NCBI GenBank assembly: GCA_031289615.1
Contig: JAITPD010000026.1
Coordinates: 1 to 37,810, forward strand
Length of the DNA stretch: 37,810 nt
Direction of reading: 5' to 3'
Source of the DNA: Lactobacillaceae bacterium
Lineage (GTDB): Bacteria > Bacillota > Bacilli > Lactobacillales > Lactobacillaceae
A model generated the notes under the pieces. It saw only the letters and a list, made by a program, of their open reading frames with translations, had not been told where the DNA came from and ran no database searches. Both the position numbers and the translations under genes were made by a program. Positions 17,312 through 25,168 of this stretch are shown here, in pieces (positions within the stretch are counted from its first letter, which is position 1; each line of letters begins with the position of its first letter).

Positions 17312-18940
17312 ATGAAAAAGCATCAATTACAAAAGTTAGTTGTCGCACTGATGTTAACTACAATTCTTAGCAGTGGTGCTACATCCGCCAATGTTGTTCC
17401 AGGGCATGTTATAAAAGATCCAATTCTTGGGGGGCAGCAAAGTGAATGGGTCACACCAGCGCGAAATGTTCATCAATTTAATGCAAAGAAGTGGCAATAT
17501 AAGCATCAACAAACGGCTTTGCCAGCCACTTACGATCCGCGTAATACTAACCAAGTTACACCAATTCGCGATCAATATGAAACTGGATTATGCTGGACAT
17601 ATTCTGGAACTGATATTTTGGCAATGAGCAAGTTAAAGAAGACCGGAATTCAAACAACCTTCTCGCCAAATTATTTCAACTATTTGTTTGCTGATAATGC
17701 ATTTACTGATAACCCAATTAATCCGCTTGCAGTAAGTGGGCGAAAGTTAGCACAGGGTGGAACGTCAAGTTGGACAATCATGGCTGGTGTGTTAGGTTAC
17801 AATCCAGCAACTGAAGATGATTTTCAAACGCTTGATGCTGACGGGCATGGAACAAAAGAACTTGCTACTAAAGAAATTACCCAAACAACATTTAATCAAA
17901 CTCCAACAGATCAGTCGTTTTCGGTCGAAGGCTACGTTCAAAATGATGGAGCTTTCTCAGATGAATCTGCTCAAGCTGTCGTTGATAATACAAAGAAACT
18001 GATTTCTGAAAATGGAGCAGTGGAATATAGTTTCAATGCATATTTCTTGTTGGCGGATCGACTTACGTTTGAAAAACCAGCCTATAATGTTGAAACTGGT
18101 GCGTTGAATCTTCCATCTGATTATGAAAGTTCTATCACGGCGACCAAAAATTCGAACGGCGAAGATATTAAGATTAGTACTTGGAGTCACAATCATGCTA
18201 CGACAATTGTCGGTTGGGATGATAATTTCAGCAAGGGAAAATTTGCTAAGGATGTTCAACCAGCACAAGACGGCGCTTTCTTAGTTAAGAATTCATGGGG
18301 CACAGAATGGGGCGAAGACGGCTATTTCTGGGTTTCATATGAAGATTATTACTTGTTAGAAGGTTTGCTTGGAACTGCCAAGGTTGGTCAACCAACAAAC
18401 GAAAAGTTGATTACTTCAGCCGATGCACCTGCCTCATCTGATTGGGGTCTTGAAACTGACGATCAGTATACTGGTAAGCAAGTGGTCTTAGCAAACGTGT
18501 TGGACATTCCAAATACTCAAACAAATGCAAAGTTCTCAGCGATTAGTTTGCCGGCCATTTCAAATGGAGCAAAGTATTCAATTTATTATGTAAATCATGA
18601 AGTTGATGCAACGACTTTGACGACTGAGGACCAAGTTAAACAAGTTGGGAAGAAGATTAAGAGTGGTGTTGCTGAAAATCATGGTCAGGTTAAGGTGAAT
18701 GTCCCAACTCAAAAGCTTCCAGCCGGACAGAAGGTGACATTAATTGCAGTTGAGCAAGATCCAAACGGTATTTCAGAAGATGGAGCAGGGTTCCAAATTC
18801 AAATACCAGGAGCAAGTTTGCCAACTGATGCGGATGCTGGAAAGAACATGCTGGCATGGCAACAAGAAGATGGCACATACGAATGGCTTGATATTGCAAC
18901 TGAGGGAGTTAAAACTTACTTGGGTCTCTATTTGAAGTAA
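17312..18940 (+). CDS. secreted papain-like cysteine protease B4 with lectin-like domain
   Basis: This 542-residue class B protease is the closest relative of B3 across most of its length, so the pair looks like the most recent tandem duplication. The signal peptide [21 protein letters not shown] ends near ATSA before Asn27. Catalytic set: Cys94 (LCWTYSG), His295, Asn327, with Gln in PIRDQ. The mature chain starts with about 45 residues ending [19 protein letters not shown], which all B proteins except B1 share closely. TTGAGGAAA stands before the ATG. The linker to B3 again holds TTATTACAAAA. Confidence 0.88.
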   Translation: MKKHQLQKLVVALMLTTILSSGATSANVVPGHVIKDPILGGQQSEWVTPARNVHQFNAKKWQYKHQQTALPATYDPRNTNQVTPIRDQYETGLCWTYSGTDILAMSKLKKTGIQTTFSPNYFNYLFADNAFTDNPINPLAVSGRKLAQGGTSSWTIMAGVLGYNPATEDDFQTLDADGHGTKELATKEITQTTFNQTPTDQSFSVEGYVQNDGAFSDESAQAVVDNTKKLISENGAVEYSFNAYFLLADRLTFEKPAYNVETGALNLPSDYESSITATKNSNGEDIKISTWSHNHATTIVGWDDNFSKGKFAKDVQPAQDGAFLVKNSWGTEWGEDGYFWVSYEDYYLLEGLLGTAKVGQPTNEKLITSADAPASSDWGLETDDQYTGKQVVLANVLDIPNTQTNAKFSAISLPAISNGAKYSIYYVNHEVDATTLTTEDQVKQVGKKIKSGVAENHGQVKVNVPTQKLPAGQKVTLIAVEQDPNGISEDGAGFQIQIPGASLPTDADAGKNMLAWQQEDGTYEWLDIATEGVKTYLGLYLK

Positions 18941-18970
18941 TTCTAGCTATTACAGAATAAGGAAAATAAA

Positions 18971-20605
18971 ATGAAAAAACACCAATTACAAAAATTAGTT
19001 GCCGGGATGATAGCAACCGCAATTTTTAGTAGCAGCGTTGCGTCAGCTGATGTAACGCCTGGTTATCTCGATAAGTCACCAATGATCGGTGAACAAAATA
19101 GTGAATGGATCAAGCCCGCGCGAAATGTTCACCAACAATTTAATTCAAAAAAGTGGCATTACAAACATCAACAATCTGGGTTGCCGGTAACTTATGATCC
19201 ACGTAATACTAATCAGGTAACACCAATTCGTAATCAATACGAGACAAATCTTTGCTGGAGTTACACTGGGACGGATCTTTTGTCTATGAGTAAACTGAAG
19301 AAGACGGGAATTCAAACCATCTTTTCACCAAATTACTTCAACTATATGTTTGCGTCAAATTCATTTACTGATGCTACTGAAAATCCATTTTACGTAAAGG
19401 GACGCAGACTAGGTTCTGGAGGATTGGAAAATTGGGCAATCACGGCAGGTCTACTTGGTTATAATCCAGCAACAGAAGAGAATTTCCAAACGCTTGATGC
19501 AACCGGTCGTGGAACGCAAGAGTTGGCAACGCAGCAAATTGCATTGGATGCATTTAATCAGGTTCCAACAGATCAATCATTTACCGTTGAAGGTTACGTA
19601 CAAAATGATGGGGCGTTTTCTGATGAATCAGCTCAAGCCATTGTAGATAATACAAAACAAATGATTCATGAGAACGGCGCTGTTGGTTATGATTTTAATG
19701 CAGAATTTGTAGTGCCAGATCTCCTTGATTACGATACTTCAGCCTACAACGGAGATACCTTTGCTTTGAATATTCCATTTGGTTTTAAAAGTGTGGTCAA
19801 TGCCACGGTTAAGAAAACGGGAGAAGAGATTCAACTTAATACGTGGAGTTCTAATCACGCAGTTACCATTGTTGGTTGGGATGACACATTTAGCAAAGAG
19901 AAGTTCGCTAAGGATGTAGAACCAGATCAAAATGGAGCATTCTTAGTTAAAAATTCATGGGGAACTGATTGGGGTGATAATGGTTATTTCTGGATTTCTT
20001 ATGAAGACTTCTATCTATTGGAGGGTTTGTCTGGAAGTGCTAAAGTTGGAACACCGACAAATGAAAAATTACTCACTTCAGCAAATGCACCTGCTTCATC
20101 AGATTGGACGTTTGAAACTGATGAAAAATATACTGGAAAACAAATTGTCCTAGCAAATCAAATCGATATTCCAGCGGATGCAACAGATCCAGAAATATCA
20201 GCAGTTAATTTGCCTGCAATTACTAAGGGTGCAAAATATTCAGTTTATTATGTAGACCAAGCAATTGATGCGGCAACTTTGACAACTGAAGATCAGATTA
20301 AAACTGTTGGAAAGAAGATTAAAAGTGGAGTTGCAAATATTCACGGTCAAATCAAGTTGAATATTCCAAATCAAAAAGTGACAGCTGGACAAAGGATTAC
20401 ATTGATTGCAATTGAACAAGATCCAAATGGTGATGAGCAAGATGGAGCAGGATTCCAAATTCAGTGTGTGGGTGGAAGTAATGCAACTAAGGAAGATGAT
20501 CAGTATAGGAACATGGTGGCATGGCAACAAGATGATGGAACGTATACGTGGTTTGATTTAGCTCGGAAACAATATAAGACGTATTTTGGAGCTTATGTAA
20601 AGTAG
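18971..20605 (+). CDS. secreted papain-like cysteine protease B5 with lectin-like domain
   Basis: This 544-residue class B protease resembles B2 most in its N-terminal part ([16 protein letters not shown]) and in its lectin-like domain ([15 protein letters not shown]). The signal peptide ends VASA before Asp27. Catalytic set: Cys95 (LCWSYTG), His296, Asn328; the segment before the cysteine reads PIRNQYETN, with Asn where most B proteins have Asp. AAGGAAAATAAA precedes the ATG. A4 starts 36 bases after the stop, joined by the same linker as between B2 and A3. Confidence 0.88.
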   Translation: MKKHQLQKLVAGMIATAIFSSSVASADVTPGYLDKSPMIGEQNSEWIKPARNVHQQFNSKKWHYKHQQSGLPVTYDPRNTNQVTPIRNQYETNLCWSYTGTDLLSMSKLKKTGIQTIFSPNYFNYMFASNSFTDATENPFYVKGRRLGSGGLENWAITAGLLGYNPATEENFQTLDATGRGTQELATQQIALDAFNQVPTDQSFTVEGYVQNDGAFSDESAQAIVDNTKQMIHENGAVGYDFNAEFVVPDLLDYDTSAYNGDTFALNIPFGFKSVVNATVKKTGEEIQLNTWSSNHAVTIVGWDDTFSKEKFAKDVEPDQNGAFLVKNSWGTDWGDNGYFWISYEDFYLLEGLSGSAKVGTPTNEKLLTSANAPASSDWTFETDEKYTGKQIVLANQIDIPADATDPEISAVNLPAITKGAKYSVYYVDQAIDAATLTTEDQIKTVGKKIKSGVANIHGQIKLNIPNQKVTAGQRITLIAIEQDPNGDEQDGAGFQIQCVGGSNATKEDDQYRNMVAWQQDDGTYTWFDLARKQYKTYFGAYVK

Positions 20606-20641
20606 TTATTACAAAATAAAGAAATGGGGTTAGATGACTTT

Positions 20642-22246
20642 ATGAATAATAAGCTCGGTAAAGTGTTGCTAGCGTGTGGTGCGCTAGTCTTGATGAGTGG
20701 CAGCAGTGTGGGGCTTGATACTCAAACGGCTCAAGCTTGTTTGTTTCCGGCAATTGAAGTGAATGCAAATTGCTTGCCAGTTAAGTATGATCCTCGGCCT
20801 TGGTCGATTCCAATTCGTAATCAACATGGTAATAATGGAGAAGATCCACAGCAATTATGCTGGAGTTATTCGGGAAATGACATGTTGACGTATGCCAAGC
20901 AGAAGACCTTTGGAATTACGACTGTGTATTCGCCAAATTATACGAATTATGCGACGGCAGTGAATGCGTTGACGGATGGAGCTAATCCGACAAGTAATCA
21001 GGAGCATGTTTTGAATGGTGGTGGGCACATTGCTGCTGCTTCTGTCTTTGCATTCTTAGGGCATAATCCGGTTCGTGAATCAGATTTTTCTAGCGTTGAT
21101 ACTGACGGATTCGCGACAGGAACAGTTGCTTCAACGCCAATCACTTCAACGGAATTAGATGCAGTTCGGGCTAAGGCTGATAATTCATATACTGTAACGG
21201 ATATTGAACGGGTTGGATATGAATATGGTGAAGTGACCCATGCTGAGCACATTAAAGCGTTGAAGGAAAATATTTTAAAGTATGGTGGTGTCGGATATGC
21301 GTTTAACGCCAAGACACTTCATGTAGGTCAAACGGATTATAAACCTGGGTATTTTGACGAAAAAAATAATGCATTAAATACTGTTCAAGGATTCGTCGAT
21401 AGTCAAGGCAATAATCCAATTGTGCTGAGTAACATTAATCATGCGACATTAATTGTTGGTTATGACGATAATTATTCAAAAGATAAATTTAATCCGGAGC
21501 ATCAGCCACAAAATAACGGAGCGTTTCTGGTTCGTAATTCTTGGGGAACTGAATTTGGAGAAAATGGGTACTTCTGGGTGAGCTATGAAGATTATTACAT
21601 TCAAACATCTATTGGCGCTTCGTCAGTTAAATTGGGAGCAAAGCAAAATGGGTTTGAGCAAAGTTTGAACCAATCATCAACACGTAATACACCGTTTTCT
21701 GTTGCTTTTCCAAATGACGCTTCATTGGAAAGGCCAATGTACTATTCAAAAGACCAAGACAGCGACATTGTCCTTGGAACTCATTTTCCGGCAAAAGATC
21801 ATAAGCTGACTTTAAACTCAGTAGCAATTGATACGGATTTAGATGACGTCGATTATGAGGTTTACTTGGTTGATGGAGCATTTAGCCAATCGGAAACGTT
21901 GACAGATTTGAAAAGCCAGGGTCGGTTGATTAAAAAAGGACATGAGGCTAAGCAAGGTCTTCATCGTAAAGCAATTAGGCTCGTTGATGTTCCAGCCAAT
22001 CAAGATTATTCACTTGTAGTCGTTGAGCAAGCTAAGGACAAGACGATCAACAACAAAGCGGCAAGTTTGTTGGTTTCAAGTAATGCTGTTGATCATTATC
22101 AGGCATCAAATGCATGGATGGGCTATTTACAAAATGATGAAAATATCGTGTGGAATAATTTCTATAATGTAAAAACTCAAATTCCGCTTGGAAAAGATTC
22201 CGTTAACGTTCTCCCATATCTTTTCGCATACAGCACCACAGAATAA
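20642..22246 (+). CDS. secreted papain-like cysteine protease A4 with lectin-like domain
   Basis: This class A protease has 534 residues from the ATG at 20642, the position matching the other A genes; an in-frame ATG at 20624 lies in the ribosome binding region (ATGGGGTTAGATGA). The signal peptide ends AQTAQA before Cys33; a second early cysteine (Cys44) is unique to this copy. Catalytic set: Gln61, Cys73, His267, Asn299. The N-terminal third resembles A3, while the stretch around the catalytic Asn is almost identical in DNA to A1, a mosaic pattern. It is last in the array and is followed by a strong terminator. Confidence 0.88.
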   Translation: MNNKLGKVLLACGALVLMSGSSVGLDTQTAQACLFPAIEVNANCLPVKYDPRPWSIPIRNQHGNNGEDPQQLCWSYSGNDMLTYAKQKTFGITTVYSPNYTNYATAVNALTDGANPTSNQEHVLNGGGHIAAASVFAFLGHNPVRESDFSSVDTDGFATGTVASTPITSTELDAVRAKADNSYTVTDIERVGYEYGEVTHAEHIKALKENILKYGGVGYAFNAKTLHVGQTDYKPGYFDEKNNALNTVQGFVDSQGNNPIVLSNINHATLIVGYDDNYSKDKFNPEHQPQNNGAFLVRNSWGTEFGENGYFWVSYEDYYIQTSIGASSVKLGAKQNGFEQSLNQSSTRNTPFSVAFPNDASLERPMYYSKDQDSDIVLGTHFPAKDHKLTLNSVAIDTDLDDVDYEVYLVDGAFSQSETLTDLKSQGRLIKKGHEAKQGLHRKAIRLVDVPANQDYSLVVVEQAKDKTINNKAASLLVSSNAVDHYQASNAWMGYLQNDENIVWNNFYNVKTQIPLGKDSVNVLPYLFAYSTTE

Positions 22247-22260
22247 AATAATTACAAAAG

Positions 22261-22289
22261 CACTGCTGAAAATTTTTGGCAGTGTTTTT
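22261..22289 (+). terminator. terminator of the protease array
   Basis: CACTGC pairs with GCAGTG around an AT-rich loop and is followed by TTTTTCTTTT. It differs from the tyrS-type terminators after B1 and A3. Confidence 0.85.
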
Positions 22290-22422
22290 CTTTTAATATT
22301 TCCATTTCATGTCAGGTTTATTAAAATAAGCACGACTTTATGACTATTAATTCACAAATGAAAACTTAGCGGCAAAAAGGCATCCGTAATTCCGGACTAA
22401 ATTCATAAATTAACGAGAAATG

Positions 22423-22480
22423 TACGATAAAACGGACAAAAACAAATCAAAGCGACAATAAATGTCCGGCATAATGGACA
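22423..22480 (+). promoter_or_regulatory. motif shared with the protease promoters, upstream of the LRR gene
   Basis: CGATAAAACGGACAAAAAC (about 22424-22442) closely matches CGATAAAAAGGACAAAAATC before A1. The palindromic first arm (TTTTATC) is missing. A TGTCC/GGACA inverted repeat with an 8-base centre follows (22463-22480). This suggests, without proving, that the LRR gene and the protease units share a regulator. Confidence 0.4.
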
Positions 22481-22481
22481 A

Positions 22482-22495
22482 TGTAAACGGTTACA
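22482..22495. promoter_or_regulatory. cre site (CcpA binding)
   Basis: TGTAAACGGTTACA fits the cre consensus TGWNANCGNTNWCA at every position. It ends five bases before the -35 box of the LRR gene, so carbon catabolite control by CcpA is likely; from position alone either activation or repression is possible. Confidence 0.8.
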
Positions 22496-22500
22496 AATAT

Positions 22501-22528
22501 TTGAGTAGGTTACTTTGGTTCTTATAAT
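22501..22528 (+). promoter_or_regulatory. promoter of the LRR protein gene
   Basis: TTGAGT (22501-22506) and TATAAT (22523-22528) are 16 bases apart, followed by AGAAAGG and the ATG at 22548. The -10 box shows that an upstream in-frame start at 22515 cannot be used. Confidence 0.75.
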
Positions 22529-22547
22529 AGAAGAAAGGTTGTTTATT

Positions 22548-24275
22548 ATGAATATATTGAAGCATGTTAAGAAGAGTTGTCTCATTGCGGGCGTGGTAGT
22601 ACTGGGCCTAGGCGGATTCGGAGTAATTCAGAATCAGTCAGCTCACGCAACAACGCTAAATCCTTCAACAATTTCAATTGCTGATACTGAAACTGATGCA
22701 GCAGCTGGTTATGATATTAGCCAGTTCGTGAAGATCAACGACGGCCACACATACCTCGGTGCGCCGGTTCCGAGCCAAGCAATTAGTTACAACATGAATG
22801 ATTGGTGGCACAACTATTGGGCAACTGGATGGAGCATTCAGAATAATTCGTTCGTTATTGGGTATATCAACAATGACACTGATTTACCAGCGTTGAAAGC
22901 CATGATCACCAAGCAGATTAATTTGCAGGTTCATTCGTTAACCGATGTCGTTTGCTGGGATTGGTCAGGCTTGAACGTATTGCACGGACGTAATTACGGT
23001 AGCGGTGTTAGCGTGATGTTGAATGTGCGTGGAACGTTTATCTATCAGCCTCTCACAATCTTCATCGCGACAAGTGGAAACGTGAAGACACCGACATTGG
23101 CTGACAAGACACCAGACGTTGAACCAAACCCACCAGTTTCACATAATTATGTTGGAGCATTGACGGCAACAAATGACCTTTCTTATATGGATGGACGTAA
23201 TATTGGAAAGCAGACAAAGTACAAAAATGAAGCAATTGAGTTTTTCACCGAGTATCAAGGTAGCGTCGACGATCAAGAACCTAGTGATGCTGGCGTTCCT
23301 TTTGATAAGGGTGATAGTGAATATCCTGTTGCTGTTTCGAGTGCTACGGCTACTTTTAGAGGAGAGTTATGGTTTGATCTCCGTGAAGAAGCTGGTCTTC
23401 AACAGTTAAGTCAAGAAAATAGTAATGATGAATATTTGAATGAAATTAAAATTAATGGATATGCTCGTAGCGACGAGGGTGCTGCCGTTGCATATGGTCT
23501 GAGAGGACGTACTAATTCTGTTGATGTTGAGGGTGACATTGTGCATATCAGTAGCAAGGGCCTTGTTATTCCATTAGATGCAAAGTACCTTGAAGTGACT
23601 TTCCCAGCAGAAGTGACTGGATTTGATCGAGATGTGACTGTTCACGTGCCGGTGACGTATACTAATAATGAAAGCGACTTTACGTATGAGTTTAATGACG
23701 TTGATGGAACAGCAATCTTGACAGCTTACGATTATGTTAATGGTGGTAAAAATGTCGATATTCCAGCAATGGCAGTTGATGATTATGGATATAAGTATGT
23801 GGTGACGGAAATTGGTACCAGAGCTATTTCGTATGGAAACGCACATGTTGACTTTAATGGTGAAATGATTGGTATTAGTCGGATTGAGTCATTGAAGTTA
23901 CCTGATACTATTCAAAAAATTGGAGCTTATGCATTTGCAAGTAATAAGTTTACTAAAGAGAATTCTTCAATTATCTTACCAGATAGTTTAACTTATATTG
24001 GTGAAGGTGCATTTTTCGACTGTTATGTCGAAGATGTTAATTTCCCAGATAAATTAGAAACAATTGAAGCATATGCATTTATGAGAACTTATATTAATGG
24101 TTCATTGTATTTCCCAGATAGTGTTAAATTTATTGGGTATGAGTCATTCTATGGAGACCATATGAATATACCGGAGCTTTCTATTGCATATGACTGTGAT
24201 ATTGATAAATATGAAGTAGCAGTGAACCTTGGTAGTAAGTCACAAGTTACTCGTCGACCTCAAATCGCAGAATAA
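22548..24275 (+). CDS. secreted leucine-rich-repeat (BspA-type) protein
   Basis: The 575-residue protein has a signal peptide (1-34, cleavage after SAHA). Residues about 40-170 form a Trp-rich region I do not recognise (DWWHNYWATGWSIQ). A Pro-rich link and a middle region (200-350) follow. BspA/LRR_5-type repeats occupy about 385-545, with repeating (L/F)PD-(T/S/K)-(I/L/V)--IG-(Y/G)AF units such as LPDTIQKIGAYAF and LPDSLTYIGEGAF. Such repeats usually bind proteins or host surfaces. There is no LPXTG or WxL motif, so attachment to the cell is unclear. AGAAAGG precedes the ATG. It has its own promoter with a cre site and a motif shared with the protease promoters. Confidence 0.75.
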   Translation: MNILKHVKKSCLIAGVVVLGLGGFGVIQNQSAHATTLNPSTISIADTETDAAAGYDISQFVKINDGHTYLGAPVPSQAISYNMNDWWHNYWATGWSIQNNSFVIGYINNDTDLPALKAMITKQINLQVHSLTDVVCWDWSGLNVLHGRNYGSGVSVMLNVRGTFIYQPLTIFIATSGNVKTPTLADKTPDVEPNPPVSHNYVGALTATNDLSYMDGRNIGKQTKYKNEAIEFFTEYQGSVDDQEPSDAGVPFDKGDSEYPVAVSSATATFRGELWFDLREEAGLQQLSQENSNDEYLNEIKINGYARSDEGAAVAYGLRGRTNSVDVEGDIVHISSKGLVIPLDAKYLEVTFPAEVTGFDRDVTVHVPVTYTNNESDFTYEFNDVDGTAILTAYDYVNGGKNVDIPAMAVDDYGYKYVVTEIGTRAISYGNAHVDFNGEMIGISRIESLKLPDTIQKIGAYAFASNKFTKENSSIILPDSLTYIGEGAFFDCYVEDVNFPDKLETIEAYAFMRTYINGSLYFPDSVKFIGYESFYGDHMNIPELSIAYDCDIDKYEVAVNLGSKSQVTRRPQIAE

Positions 24276-24328
24276 TACCCTTGTTAAAGCGCATTAATTC
24301 CTACTTCAGCATAAAAAGTAACTTTATG

Positions 24329-24357
24329 TTGAGAACGCTCCTTTGTTATGGTAAAAT
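24329..24357 (+). promoter_or_regulatory. secG promoter
   Basis: TTGAGA and TAAAAT are separated by 17 bases, 38 bases before the secG ATG. Confidence 0.7.
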
Positions 24358-24395
24358 ATACCAATAGATTAAACGTCTAAAGGAGGCGCCGGATA

Positions 24396-24635
24396 ATGTA
24401 CAGTATCTTACTAACTGCTATGATCATTGTTGGCGTGTTGATTATTTTAGCCGTGTTGATGCAACCATCAAAGCAGCAAGATGCTTTATCTGCTTTGTCA
24501 GGTAGTGGTGGTGGTGACTTGTTCGCTACCCAAAAAGCACGTGGTTTTGAAGCTGTAATGCAACGTATTACAGCAATCCTAGGCGCAATTTGGTTCATTC
24601 TCGGATTAGCTTTGGTTTATCTTTCAGCACACTAA
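24396..24635 (+). CDS. secG: protein translocase subunit SecG
   Basis: The 79-residue protein has two membrane segments (about 2-20 and 55-75) joined by a loop containing SALSGSGGGDLFATQKARGFE, the hallmark of SecG. It joins SecY and SecE in the membrane channel and helps preprotein export, so it is relevant to the many secreted proteins encoded just upstream. AAAGGAGG lies before the ATG. In related genomes secG is followed by rnr and smpB, as here, though a terminator and 500 bases of repeats separate them in this window. Confidence 0.95.
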   Translation: MYSILLTAMIIVGVLIILAVLMQPSKQQDALSALSGSGGGDLFATQKARGFEAVMQRITAILGAIWFILGLALVYLSAH

Positions 24636-24648
24636 AAATAGCGCATTT

Positions 24649-24680
24649 CCCTCTCGTGATACGTTGCGAGAGGGTTTTAT
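24649..24680 (+). terminator. terminator of secG
   Basis: CCCTCTCG and CGAGAGGG form an 8-pair stem followed by TTTTATTATA. Confidence 0.88.
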
Positions 24681-24710
24681 TATAAGTAACGTACTGTGCT
24701 AGTTGTACAA

Positions 24711-24945
24711 TATTGGCCTTTGTTTAATCAGCTTCGCTAAAGATTCTTTACGTTTCGGATTTGCCCTGCACGATTCATGGCGAATGGCAAAATAATTTGC
24801 CAATTTCACGGCACTAAAGCACGCGTGAAAAAATTTTCGCCTAGATTCGGCAAGGGCTGGCCATCCGACGACAGAATCGCTTCGCTGATTAATTCAGGGC
24901 CGATATTATAATGTAAAGCCTTGGTCATTTTATTTAAAGCGTGAT
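24711..24945 (+). repeat. intergenic repeat element, copy 1
   Basis: The segment 24761-24890 matches the complement of 37675-37810 with about ten differences by eye, and weaker similarity extends to about 24940. The ends are imperfect inverted repeats of about 26 bases (left ACAATATTGGCC near 24714 and TTAATCAGC; right GCTGATTAA near 24886 and GGCCGATATTAT). An inner hairpin GGCAAA/TTTGCC lies at about 24786-24801. It has no ORF. It looks like a mobile or repeated non-coding element of MITE or REP type, but no target-site duplication is visible. Confidence 0.75.
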
Positions 24946-25100
24946 GGTTTGAAATGATGATAGTGGGTGATTGAGCGAGGTAGCGGCACCAATTCGACTA
25001 AATTTCGGTTTTCCGAAATTAAAAGTCGAATGGGACCGTGTCGCCACTTACTATCTTCATTGAAAAGCCATCACGTAAGTGAAAAATGACTAAGGCGTTT
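24915..25100. repeat. long imperfect palindrome between secG and rnr
   Basis: The two halves of this stretch are imperfect complements. AAGCCTTGGTCATTTT on the left matches AAAATGACTAAGGCGT on the right, and GTGATGG matches CCATCAC. At the centre, AATTTCGG (25001-25008) and CCGAAATT (25013-25020) form a perfect stem with a TTTT loop, flanked by ATTCGACT/AGTCGAAT. An RNA from either strand would fold into a hairpin of about 90 pairs with bulges. It has no ORF. Confidence 0.75.
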
Positions 25101-25168
25101 CACAGCTAGTACTACGCGTTAAACAGAATGATAGTTAATTCTGCTTTCAGAAAAAGGACATGGAAAAA

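Noticed and set aside
6290-22300. CRISPR array or phage-like tandem repeat as explanation of the repeated DNA
   Set aside because: The repeats are whole genes and 300-base promoter modules, not short direct repeats with spacers, and no phage or transposase gene is present.
22940-22990. CWDWSG in the LRR protein resembling the protease active site CWDYTG
   Set aside because: No PIRDQ segment before it and no NHA-IVGWDD or NSWG motif after it; the resemblance is short and probably coincidental.
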